Positions 26,419 through 36,509 of a stretch of 64,000 nucleotides of DNA are shown here, one piece after another. Source of the DNA: Siphonodentalium dalli. Its lineage: Eukaryota > Mollusca > Scaphopoda > Gadilida > Siphonodentaliidae. The stretch spans positions 10,951,814 to 11,015,813 of the forward strand of contig CP136063.1 in NCBI GenBank assembly GCA_032622095.1. The letters are read 5' to 3'. The notes beneath the pieces are model-generated. The model saw only the letters and a list, made by a program, of their open reading frames with translations. It made no database searches and was not told the origin of the DNA. Numbering within the stretch: position 1 is the first letter of the stretch; every line of letters begins with the position of its first letter. A program made the position numbers and the translations under genes.

Positions 26419-28010
26419 CAGGGATGGGGTAATTGTAATTGTAATTGATTGTAATTAATTACATTTTTTTCAAGTAATTGCATGTAATTGGTAATTCAGT
26501 TTATTCTCAATTACATTTAATTGCAATTGTAATTGGTTAGGATGTAATTGTAATTGTAATTAGGATCTAATTTCAATTACTTCAAAATCACAGGTACTTG
26601 TTTCTTCTCAAAGTTCTCTTTCATGATTCATCCAATGGTTTCTTCAAATGTTTTTTTTCCCAAATTTCAAAGTGTAAGACTGGTGACTGTCTATCACTTT
26701 GTTGTCAAAATACTGAGTTTTTATCCACTGTGTCTCAATGGTGAATTATGTTGACACCTCCTGTTTGTTTGCTTAAGCATTGGTTAACCTTTGAGGTAGA
26801 AGGCTTGTTTTGATAAATACACTGAGAAACCAACTTCAAATAATTGACAATAGATCACTATAATATATCACTCTTATGATCATGTTTCATTATCTCCATC
26901 TGATATGGTATATGTGCTATGGTAGAAAGTCATACCAACCATTGCTAATGCTATCAACATGTCTACAAAAAATCTGGCAGCATTTTAATTTGCAGAAAAA
27001 CACATCGTGTCCTATGAAAGTGAAGTGCAAACTTTGCCCAACTACAATATCCAGTTCCAAAAAAGTTACCTCCAATTTTGTGACACATCTGAAGGTAAGT
27101 TTCCATTTCTATGTATTAGTTTTGTTTAATTCCATTGACATATAACCTCAGTCATATGGTGGTATTGGTATGTGCATTCCCTTCTAATTTGCAACTGAAT
27201 GACAAAGTGGGGACAAATATCTGCCTCAATAATCCCCCAATTAGCACTGTCTAGTGGAGGCATTGTGTTACCAGTAAGCTGGTGGCCACAAAGGCTAATT
27301 AAGTTTATGGCTCTAATTGCAATCAGAGTGTTGATTATCTCATTGTCCTTTACAATTGGCCTGGCTGTGTGTCTGACTTACTGAGATAGTCTTATTCCCT
27401 TAATAATTAAATGATGAATACATGTGTGTTACTAAAATACTCTATTATTTTCATTTTATAGCGAAAGCACCAAGATGTGTATGAATCCAGTCACACAAGC
27501 ACAATCAGCAAGTGATCAACAACCTACTAGGATCTTTCAGTATGCAAAAACATCGGTCAAGAATGCCAAAGCATTGAAGATAGTTAGCAAAGTTCATAAA
27601 TCTCTGATATCATTCCAATTTCTAGACGATCAACCCCGACTACAAGCTGCCAATGCAACACGCTGGAGTTGCCAGCTATAAATCATGATTCGGTCAGTTC
27701 TTCGAACACCTATACTGGACTCAGTACATTGGCTGCTCTGTACCAAGTGTGCTTCACCGTGTATTTCATCTTGCTTGTATTAAATTTATGTTTTGTTATC
27801 AAATAAAGTTTATATAATTAAAACTGTTCCTACTTCCATTATGTGCTGAAATGTAATTGTAATTGAATTACATTTCAAAGTAATTGTAATTGTAATTAAT
27901 TACATTGTGAAATAGATGTAATGGGAATTGTAATTGTAATTGAAAAATGTTGAAGTAATTGTAATTGTAATTGTAATTGATTACATTCACAAGTAATTGC
28001 CCCAAGCCTG
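26419..28010 (+). mobile_element. hAT DNA transposon (inner), complete with 8-bp target duplication
   Basis: The ends are CAGGGATGGGGTAATT at 26419 and, in reverse complement at 28010, CAGGCTTGGGGCAATT. The flanking 8-bp duplications are identical, GTCGCATC at 26411-26418 and 28011-28018. Subterminal regions of about 150 bp on both sides are full of GTAATTGTAATTG repeats in mirrored orientation, likely transposase-binding repeats. It contains a broken transposase with a BED zinc finger (26945-27679) and an AATAAA at about 27801. All of this is diagnostic of the hAT superfamily. Its position within the outer hAT (24685-28273) makes it the younger insertion. Confidence 0.95.
26945..27679 (+). 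pseudogene. Decayed hAT transposase: BED zinc finger exon plus TRW segment
   Basis: Exon 1 encodes KIWQHFNL..., then CKLC, then a T-S-N-F-V-T-H-L-K end, the first part of a BED-type zinc finger. It stops at 27094 in GAAG|GTAAGT. After an intron ending in TTTTATAG (27461), exon 2 opens in the same phase with R-K-H-Q-D, giving H-x4-H and completing the C2H2 BED finger. This frame ends in a stop at 27513-27515. In the neighbouring frame, 27475-27679 encodes a stretch like the middle of hAT transposases (IVSKVHKSLISF, then ANATRWSCQL), where TRW is the usual conserved site, and then stops; the homologous reading continues past the stop. The catalytic segment expected between BED and TRW is missing. 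It is a dead, internally deleted transposase. Confidence 0.85.
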
Positions 28011-28479
28011 GTCGCATCATCAAATGAACTGCCGACTGTTTGCAACATATATCAGTAGTACTCATGTTATTGGAATCTCTTTGGTACGCGATCAAAGGAT
28101 GTTAACACCTCGGTTGTAGATAGAACTTTGTAAAATAAACACGGTATTCAAAAATACCCGGCATCTTCTGACATCCGATATAAATAACACAGATTAATCG
28201 ACGACGGAAATGGTAATCGATTATCGGCTTTATCAACGGTTCATCGATTATACGATTAATCGTGGCACCCCTAAGTATGATATAATTCCCAGTTAGGCAG
28301 GATGATGTGTGATGAAGATATCCAGGCAGCCCTGATAAAACAGTAATTTGTTTATTTTTGCAACTTTTCAACTATCAACTCTGAGAAAAAGTTTTTCAAC
28401 TTGTGATAATAACAAACAAAATCAGCGAGATTTCAAGCATACCATTAAGTATAAATACTCCCACCCAAGGATGACAAAA

Positions 28480-29151
28480 CTAGGGTTGCTCATCAAAGAT
28501 GGCTCTAATCCGGATTTTTTTCCCTTCAGAATCATAACTCGGTTTTTGAACTCAACCGAGATATTGATTATAGTTGTGAAAGGTCCATATACCCAAAAAT
28601 GAAACGCAACCTTAACATCTAAGATGGCTTTTGTCGAGTCTGAGCCAATCCCTAGCCGCATCATGTAGAGAGGGTATTGTGAAAAGCATGTATACCAAAA
28701 ATTATTGAAAGCGGTTCATATTTGTTAAAAGTTATTAAGTTGGACAAAATTTTCTAAGTCAAAATAAGTTGAAAATGAGGCGTAACTTAAAAAAAAAAAG
28801 TCGGACCAAACCGCAATTAGCATCATGCGGAGAGGCAGTCCTAAGGAGATTGCATACAAAACATTATTGAAATCGGTTCCTAGTTGTTCGAGTTATGAGG
28901 ACGGACGGAATTTTCTAAGTCAAAATAAGTCGAAAATGAGGCGTAACTTAAAAAAACAAGTCGGACCGAACCGCAATTAGCATCATGCGGAGAGGCAGTC
29001 CTAAGGAGATTGCATACAAAAATTTATTGAAATCGGTTCATAGTTGTTCGAGTTATGAGGACGGACGGACGGACACACGGAGGGAGAAAGCGTGACGGAC
29101 GGACGCAGTCAATCCAGTATACCCCCCATTTTCATCGAAAGTGTGGGTATA
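28480..29151 (+). repeat. Family E tandem-core element with GGAC run and hairpin
   Basis: Core units with TTTTCTAAGTCAAAATAAGT, GAAAATGAGGCGTAACTTAA, CGCAATTAGCATCATGCGGA and TTGTTCGAGTTATGAGGACG repeat with 161-bp spacing (28751 and 28912), about 2.5 copies, after a diverged head. A GGACGGACGGACACACGG microsatellite follows, then hairpin 29118-29151 (TATACCC...GGGTATA). The architecture is that of families A-D. Confidence 0.8.
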
Positions 29152-29154
29152 AAA

Positions 29155-29330
29155 AGGAGGACTCTAAAATGGAAAAAACATGAACGTCATTTGCCCCTCT
29201 TTTGAAATCAATCGTGATGGTGAACCTCCATACCAAATTTCATTCAGATCCTATAACCATTGGTTGAGATATATGCACAGGCTGAAAAAAACTCCACATT
29301 TCCACATAAACCAGATGACAGTGAAAACAA
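29155..29330 (+). repeat. Diverged family A-like fragment
   Basis: ACTCTAAAATGGAAAAAACA, GGTGAACCTCCATACCAAAT and TTCATTCAGATCC line up with the family A core (ACTCTAGAATGGAAAATCC, GTGAACATCCATACCAAATT, TCATTGAGATCC). It is a single diverged unit next to the family E element. Confidence 0.6.
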
Positions 29331-29633
29331 CAATAGGCAATAGGAACCATGTAAGACAAACACAATGTAACAAAAGTCCATCCCTGACAACAATCAGTGT
29401 AATCGACCAGGAGTCTCCCTCTCTGATTAGACAAGGGCTCGTCCAAGAGTGAAATTTGACAAGTTGCTAGGTTGTTGGAAGAGATGAACTCCTGCGACAT
29501 ACATGTATGTGAGCCTACATACAGTATTCTTTTATTTATATTTATGAGTATGAATTACCATGGAACTGTGCTGAAATTTTGCCAGAAAACATATGTGAAA
29601 GAGAAGACCAAGAAGGTTTTTGTAACCATGATA

Positions 29634-29834
29634 TTATTGTTCAAAGTTATTTGCTATCATATTCCATCTATCATGAAAAAGGATGTCTTTTTTCGATGCA
29701 AAAGTTTTTGGTGAGGCTTGGTCTACTGTCTTATAATACTTGAGCCATTCTTGAAATCCATTAAAGTTGCATCTTTCTTTATTATCTAGATCATGCCATG
29801 AATCTCTACTCTGGCTAACGCCCGTAGAGATCAA
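29634..29834 (-). pseudogene. Unrecognised coding-like fragment
   Basis: The minus-strand frame reads SRDSWHDLDNKERC, then FNGFQEWLKYYKTVDQ and DILFHDRWNMIANNFEQ before a stop. Its composition looks like a real soluble protein rather than random AT-rich translation. A possible acceptor (TTAGCCAG) lies at its 5' side. I recognise no family, there is no clear start codon context, and nothing adjacent continues it. It may be an old gene or transposon remnant, or chance. Confidence 0.25.
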
Positions 29835-29839
29835 ATTCT

Positions 29840-30460
29840 ATCAGTTCGAAACCCGGGAATTTTTTATAAGTTTTGACAGGGAACCGTATAAAGTCGAAAA
29901 ATAACGCGGGAATGTACTTCTTTGTTCATACCTGTTGCTTAATGATTTATCGGTACGTAAAGTTCCCAGCTCGAGATTACATTATTTACGTGACTTTTGA
30001 GACCCGATTCCACGATAAATATTTATTTTATCCCCTGTCACGAAAATTCAATATCAGGTCACATTTTTCTTTAATTTTCTGTTGAAATTCAAGTAGAATA
30101 AATTTTGTACCTGTCAATCATAAAACAAGTGCCTCTATATCCCCTGGATTTCAGTATGTTCGTTTATGTTCCCAAACTGGATTGTAGCGACATATTGACT
30201 TGGTCTGAAACCAAACAGGAGGATTGCTCAGAATTTTTGATGCAGCAAGTTTTATCAAATGCATGTACCGGTAACATTAAACTATAATGTACGAAAAAAA
30301 AATGCTATAAAATATATTTATTACATGGTCCTACCCTTATTCCATTTTCATATCCGTGATTTAGAGAGAAATATCTAGCTGCCTCTACAAATACTCACCC
30401 ATCATGACATCACCAGGTGACATGATAATCAATATTATATGCCCAGAATCTTGTTATTGG
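29840..30460. other. No gene recognised
   Basis: AT-rich DNA without domain-bearing frames. AGTTCGAAACCCGGG at 29844-29858 looks like a polymerase III B box, but no A box or tRNA fold is placed suitably upstream. Confidence 0.5.
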
Positions 30461-30466
30461 TATTGA

Positions 30467-30802
30467 GCAGTCCTTCCCATGAGGAAAACACAGCGAGAGC
30501 ATTTATTTGCTCTCGCAATTCAGAAACGGGTGTAATTGCACGCATAATATAACTTTAATTTCGGATTTTCTCAAACAAAATGTCATTGTAGGATAGACCT
30601 ATGTCCAGTTACACTTTTACATGTCCATAATTTAAGTGAGATGGAAAATGTACCTTCAAATAGTTCAATAATGAATCAACAATTACAGTGACCATCAACA
30701 TTTTGACAAGATGTACGAGTGCAAATTTTACCACCCGTGAATTCGAAATTGCGAGTGCATACGGGTGCGAGAGCAATCGCTCCCGTCTCGTGGGAAGAAC
30801 TG
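30467..30802. mobile_element. Candidate small TIR element
   Basis: The left end CAGTCCTTCCCATGAG and the right end (reverse complement) CAGTTCTTCCCACGAG are imperfect inverted repeats. Inside both, GCTCTCGCA-type motifs occur (30507-30520 and 30758-30770). The flanks TGGTATTG and TGGTATAT are similar but not a clean duplication, so the borders are uncertain. Confidence 0.4.
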
Positions 30803-31057
30803 TGGTATATTCATGAATAAAATAAATAGCACCATTCAAATGGATATTTAGCAGTGTTAACATACTAACGGATCAGTATCTTGGAGGTCAGTGTTAATAT
30901 AGTCCCTGCAGCAGCCAAGATCTGGAAGCTGTCAGCAGATCACTTGAGAAGATGCGATAGCACAGTTGTATCGGTAAGCTTGTCCAAGGTGGGGATTAAG
31001 AATTGTCCTCCTGAAATATGAATTTAGATATACAATGTACTATAGCCTACATGTACA

Positions 31058-32003
31058 CTATGGCAAGCCGTTTTCACATTTTTGATTGATTTAGACTTAA
31101 GTCCAAATGAATTGGACTTAAGTCCAAATGAATTGGACTTAAGTCCAATTAGCGAATTGATTTGGACTTAAGTCCAAATGAATTGGACTTAAGTCCAATT
31201 ATTGGACTTAAGTCCAATTACCAATTAATTGGACTTAAGTCCAAATAATTGGACTTAAGTCAAATAATTGGACTTAAGTCCAATTATTTGGACTTAAGTC
31301 CAATTAGTGAATTGATTTGGACTTAAGTCCAATTCATCTGGTTTGAAACGATAGTCCCCTTCTTTGTAATGGTATATTCCTGCAAGTTTTGATTGACAGT
31401 CAAACTTCGTACTAACCAGGGCATTCCTGACTCCAAGACTAACTCCGTACGTCCCCTTTGCCACGTGGCTTGTTTTCAGCATGCCGAGATTGAAAATGTT
31501 TCGAATCCGAATTGGCATCTTAATAAATGCTAACTGCATGGATGAATGAACTAAAATTAATTCACGACTTGATTCAATTGTTATTTGACAGCATGTAGTG
31601 TAGGCTACACGCAGTTTCGTTTATTGCATTTACTAAGTGTCTTATATTTGATCTGGTCCACATCGAGCTGATTCATTATATATGTTGAGAAAGGTAACAA
31701 TTAACAAGATCAACAAGAATTAGACCCAAATGTAAACGGCCATTTTCCCACAACTCCGCCCTATGAGCAAAACCAGACCTGCTTAATATCTGATGGGGGT
31801 GTTTCTTATACAGATGAATTGGACTTAAGTAAGATGAAAATATCGGTATTTGGACTTAAGTCCAAATCAATTGGACTTAAGTCCAATTCCTCGCCGAATT
31901 CACAATTATGTGGTATTTGGACTTAAGTACAATTCGCTATTTGGACTTAAGTCCAATTATTTAAGTCTAAATCAATCGAAAATGTGAAAACGGCTTGCCA
32001 TAG
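31058..32003. mobile_element. TIR element carrying arrays of a perfect palindrome
   Basis: The left end CTATGGCAAGCCGTTTTCAC and the right end in reverse complement are the same for about 45 bp, continuing through CATTTTYGATTGATTTAGAC. TACA flanks both ends (31054-31057 and 32004-32007). Next to each end is an array of ATTGGACTTAAGTCCAAT units, each itself a perfect palindrome centred on CTTAAG: about ten units at 31093-31332 and four to five at 31819-31970. The 480-bp middle (31340-31815) has a minus-strand frame of 81 codons that partly runs through the palindromes. No known transposase is seen. Confidence 0.8.
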
Positions 32004-32660
32004 TACACTAGCCACACAACACCGAATCTACAGGTGCTATTATTCAGGTAATAATGGAATTAATTTATTGGCTTATTCAGTCTGTTAGCATCCCAAAAGC
32101 ATCAAATGACCTACTATAAACTGACAAATGTTCAGCAAATTTAACTGTACATATATACTGTACATGTACTAGTATGTACAATGTAGGTATACCTATCGAT
32201 ACATGTAGTTAACTTTGTAAGTTGTAGTTTACAAGTTAGCATCAGTCCGAAGGGATCATTGTCATCTCATTTTGGTCTTGCCTGAAAAGGTGCTTTGGGT
32301 ACCCAGCTTGACCTTCAGTCCTGTTAAAGATGCATTATCCCATTAAACACCCTTATTTCTGCATGAAGAATTGAAGACTTATACTGAGCCTGTGCCTCCA
32401 TTTCTCTGATACAGTATATATAATCTATAGACTGATATTTCTGGATGGCCACACATACATGCAAGCTCAACCACCTGTCCCAGCAGAGGGTCACACAAAC
32501 AAGGAGTCAACAAAATGTATAGTGGATGCTTGTATAGGCTCCATTTCAGTATACATGTAGCTGTAGGCATATCTACCCTGCATGGTTGAGTGATTATTTT
32601 TGCATGGTATCACTCTTTATTATATGCTTCCCCATTAAATAGTGGGAAATTGCCGTGGCG
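32004..32660. other. No gene recognised
   Basis: The stretch has TACATGTA-rich segments and short open frames only. Nothing here resembles a known domain, RNA or element. Confidence 0.5.
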
Positions 32661-32689
32661 TAGAGTGTTATATCCATCGCCTGGACCAA

Positions 32690-32793
32690 CTCGATGGATA
32701 ACACTGACCGACTCGATGGATAACACTGACCGAATCGATGGATAACACTGACCGACTCGATGGATAACACTGACCGACTCGATGGATAACACA
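32690..32793. repeat. 22-bp minisatellite, five copies
   Basis: TCGATGGATAACACTGACCG recurs with exact 22-bp spacing at 32691, 32713, 32735, 32757 and 32779; one copy has GAATCG for GACTCG. An inverted half unit (GTGTTATATCCATCG) lies just upstream at about 32665. The minus-strand frames over it are repetitive and not convincing. Confidence 0.95.
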
Positions 32794-33187
32794 ATAGTAT
32801 TACTTTTTCGGAGATTACTTCCGGTTTATAGCGGCGAATCACATTAAGTTTCAAAGCGTATCAATAACAGCCGGACTATTGTTGTAATTATTGATTTTCA
32901 CGGTTCATAAACTGTTATTTAATTGTTATAATGTTAACTCATTTGTTTTAATATATTCTTATCACTAAATTATGTATACATTAATTTTCTCGCATCATTT
33001 CAGAATAAAACAATGGGGACTATTTCTTATGGCGGCTATGCTCGATATTTGTCATTCGGTGGTGAGCAAATCAATTGATGGAATGTAAACAAAATGCAAA
33101 TGTCGAAGCTTTCTAACAATTTGAAGTGAACTGTAGGACAAAATTAACAGTTTTGGTGCGGTTTATAGGGCATATAATAAAAAGAAA

Positions 33188-33337
33188 ACCTACGGGTTTT
33201 GGTTGAATACCCGGATTATCTCATTCGTGGGTGCAAGGAAGTACAGAATTTCCACTCGCGGCTTGCCTCGTGGAAATTCTGTACTTCCTTGCACCCACGA
33301 ATGAGATAATTCGGGTATTCAACCAAAACTGGTAGGT
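33188..33337. repeat. Hairpin: 68-bp inverted repeat with 14-nt loop
   Basis: The arms 33188-33255 and 33270-33337 are nearly perfect reverse complements (left arm begins ACCTACGGGTTTTGGTTG, ends GAATTTCCAC; the loop is TCGCGGCTTGCCTC). There are only a few mismatches. This is a foldback structure, perhaps a hairpin MITE, but I find no flanking target duplication. Confidence 0.9.
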
Positions 33338-33339
33338 AT

Positions 33340-36110
33340 TCTCTATTTATCTACCATTTCCTATGAAATTCCCTAATAAAATTCGCGATAACGAATTGGC
33401 GATAATAAATAAATTACTATGCCCTTCACTATTAATTAGAACCACTCCATTTGGAAATTATGACATAAGACGGAATGGCCATAATATTATTTATTGAGAT
33501 CTGATCTCCCAACAAACATACATTAAACATGTGAACAATAATGATAACAAAATTGCCCTCTGCACCGTTACTGTACGGTGGTTGCGATACAAGGCACCCG
33601 TGACGCTGTTGACTGGTTCAAGATTATGAATGAACTGACGTCACATCAATCGCATGAATAATCAAAGCGACATTGCAGCGTATATTCTTGCGAACTATAA
33701 ACAAATACCAACATGCCTACCATAATGGGTATTATGGTATGACATATCACAATTCACAAAGTAGCTAATATGTATTTGTTGGGTACCGTATATAAAACAT
33801 GCAGTGTAAGGGATTTTGTCCATTGAATTCAATTTGCGTCAAGAATATTCGAGTGAACTTGCAGATTAGGAGAATTTAGCAAAGCGAGCTACATGTAATC
33901 GCGTGACACAGATACCTTTGCAGGCTAGGAGAATTTCCTCAAGAAAGCTAATCGTCGTTTCCATGGCCACATAGTGACTCGGCGACCTAGTCGCTATATG
34001 GCCTTGAGTAGATCTGGGAGTGGGACGAGCTGGCCCGTTTCCAACCAGCCAACACACCAAAATGTGGCAACAATATCAATGACCCCTGAATCTGAATAAT
34101 TTCAACGCATGGCCTTTTAGTTTTATGCATTTCAGCGTTTAATTGTATCGAGGAGGTCAGTTGTACTAACTTACTAAGTAACCTAATTTCGCGTCAATGA
34201 CAATGAATTATATTGAATAGAATTAATTGAATGTTTTCACGCGGAAAACACTTAAAATTAAATATTATAATATATAAATTATAATACAGACTATTACTGT
34301 ATTAGTATTACAGTAAATTATACTCACTTTGTGATCATCTTGTTTCAATTAAGTTCGATCTGTATCTGTATGTTGGTCGGTGTAGGAGCCTTGATTTGGC
34401 TGTAGCCTGTAGGATCACCGTTGGACGACTTACGCTGTTAATGTTGTTGTTGATGTTAAATCACATGCGCTGGCCGTGTCCTCCATGCAGGTGGTTCCAT
34501 TCAATGATTGTTTTGACAAAGAATGAGTTTTTTACTGTTTGTCCTTATTGTTTCACTTCATAGGAAAGCTTCAACTAGTTATAAGAGGACGAAAGTCTTG
34601 TAAATATTCTTAGATCTATCTTCTATTCAGGTTGAAATGAAACTCAGTGAAATTTGCCCGCGTGAATTACAGTTTGGCATCCGCAGGACACCTGATTCTC
34701 AAAGAACACAGAATCTTGAGTGACAGCAATTAAAAATTTGGCAAAATGTATTATCCCCGACACTGAGTATGACCTTTACCTTTATGTGCAGAGCCAATCA
34801 GAGCACGTCCATAGCACATGTGCCCACCGGGGCCTATGCTTAAGCCATTCTATTTTTAGATACTGAGTTATTTGGCAACGTACTTATTAAGCAGAACACC
34901 GGGGCGATTAAACGAACAGGCGGGGCGAATTAAAACCCAAATCGTCCTTGCAGTTGGTGCCGTCGAATTGTCGGACAGCATATAATTTAACTCGACAAGA
35001 CCCCCCCCCCCCGCTGTACGAATAATCCAAATATCCCACCCACACCATCCACGGTCTCGATGTTTAAAATACCGGGCATTTTATATTATGCGGCGACACA
35101 ATTTTGGAACTTAACAAAAATAATACCACATTTTTCCTCAGATGCGAAATGACCAGTTTTCTGACAGTATAGAATTATCTCTCTTTGTCGACATTATAAA
35201 TCTGCCAGTTCACCTAAGAAATTTTCAATATATTTCACGGGTCATAGGAACTGCTCCGCGAGGAAGTCTAGATTACCTCTTCTGGGTTTTGCCTGAGTTC
35301 ACTTCCGATCTGCGCACGGTCACTGGGGATTTTCTCAACGTTAATAACGCAAGTTTTCCACAACGACGAAATATATACATGTGTTCATATGTTCGAAATA
35401 AAACTCCAAATTGGGCCCCTCAAAAAAGATTCCTTGTTTATCATAGGCGCCCGCCCCTAAAATTCCTCCCGTGCGTATTATTTTTTGTTTTTTATATTAT
35501 CTCCAGAACACCAATATATATGCTTTACGCGGAGCTCAATATCGGAAAAAAAAACTAATAAATAAATGCAGATTACATTGATCGCGCTGCACGAATTAAT
35601 AGAGATGCAATTGACATTTCTAACAAACAAAATACTTTGAGTTCACGTCGCAATGTACATGTACGTGTATTCTTTGAATATTTAATATTCAGCGTCACCT
35701 CCTAATAAAGGTCGATAACCTGTACTGTACGCCAAGGGTCCGATGTCATATGAAATCTTCGTGAGGGTACGCTAAAACACACATGTACATGTACACGCTC
35801 GTGGGTGATCGACACATGCATATATTATATACATGTACAGTGATGCAAATAATTAAAAATATTAATTATCCATGTTTTGTACAATACCTGTAAAACAAGC
35901 AGCTCTGATTTAGTAACCATTGATTTGTCACTTTAACCGACAGACCGCGGATCAAAAGCCTGCTGCGAATGATTGACAGCGGTGTCAATGAAGTCATGCA
36001 AATACAATAGGGGCCTGTCTTCGGTAAATAACCTGGGCCTAAAGTTGAAATTGTTACCCTGTGACTCAAACAGAATTGTCAATTGAACACGTGCTGTCAT
36101 ATATACTTCG
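33340..36110. other. No firm gene; AT-rich DNA with a poly-C run
   Basis: A poly-C run is at 34999-35012. A 138-codon plus frame at 35142-35558 has no recognisable domain and ends in low-complexity Leu/Phe/Ile; I do not call it. The stretches 34878-34902 and 35164-35186 match 5302-5326 (inverted) and 5066-5088 (direct), so these two regions share rearranged repeat pieces. Confidence 0.5.
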
Positions 36111-36114
36111 TCGG

Positions 36115-36495
36115 TTTTGATTGGCTAGTAACCACTCGATCGTGCGATGAATGTGGTAAATGGCGTCTGGTACATAGCAAGCACGTGTTGAAGTGGAATG
36201 AAGTCAACTCTCTCCAGTCCCTTATGGAGGACATATCCTACTCGTGCGGCGCGGTCCTGAGTGATCTCTTCCACGATGATACTGACTATCCACCCGTATA
36301 TATTAAGGGAAATCTATCTTGCCAAGACAAGATAGAATTGCCTTGGTATAGTGCGGGTAATGATAGAATATGTATCATTGTGGAACAGAAGACGACCTGG
36401 AACCATTGGATGAAAGATCTTACGCAATATGCACAGCTTGCAGAGGGAGAGGACTGCCTGTTGAAAAGAAGAGAACTAGATTTGTGCCGAAATAG
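36115..36495 (+). pseudogene. Cysteine-rich zinc-binding domain, C-terminal fragment with a frameshift
   Basis: The frame reads WLVTTRSCDECGKWRLVHSK, then YSCGAVL about 31 residues after the first pair, then LSCQDKIELPWYS and ...RIC. At about 36367-36372 the frame breaks. One frame over, the reading continues as YHCGTEDDLEPL, AICTAC, RGRGLPVEKKRT and stops at 36493-36495. A single missing base explains the break. Together the cysteines form pairs CxxC, C, C, CxxC, CxxC, the layout of a compact multi-zinc domain. I associate this CGKWR...YSCG...CYxCG layout with multicopy proteins of cnidarians and molluscs, from memory and unverified. The N-terminal part is absent or unrecognised; a TTGGCTAG at 36122-36129 could be an acceptor. 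Confidence 0.6.
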
Positions 36496-36509
36496 ATTGA
36501 AATAAAACA

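Larger units (their letters stand above)
24685..28273. mobile_element. hAT-type DNA transposon (outer), 8-bp target duplication
   Basis: The left end TAGAGGTGCCACGA and the right end (reverse complement) TAGGGGTGCCACGA are terminal inverted repeats, followed inward on both sides by ATAATCGAT/GATTAATCG subterminal repeats. The flanks are AGTACGAT (24677-24684) and AGTATGAT (28274-28281), an 8-bp duplication with one later change. An 8-bp duplication and ends of the TAGGGGTG type are typical of hAT elements. The 3.6-kb body holds a family A repeat (25150-25879) and a complete second hAT (26419-28010), so the original element was about 1.2 kb or less and non-autonomous. A 65-codon minus frame at 26095-26292 reads smoothly but matches nothing I know. 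Confidence 0.85.

Noticed and set aside
29844-29858. Polymerase III B box of a SINE or tRNA gene
   Set aside because: No A box at the right distance and no cloverleaf could be drawn.
31294-31539. 81-codon minus frame in the palindrome element
   Set aside because: Its C-terminal part is the translated palindrome (DLSPN units); the rest matches no family.
32594-32854. Minus frames with SVLSIES/CYPSSRSV repeats
   Set aside because: They are translations of the 22-bp minisatellite.
35142-35558. 138-codon open frame
   Set aside because: No domain, AT-driven Leu/Phe/Ile-rich end, no splice context; not supported as a gene.
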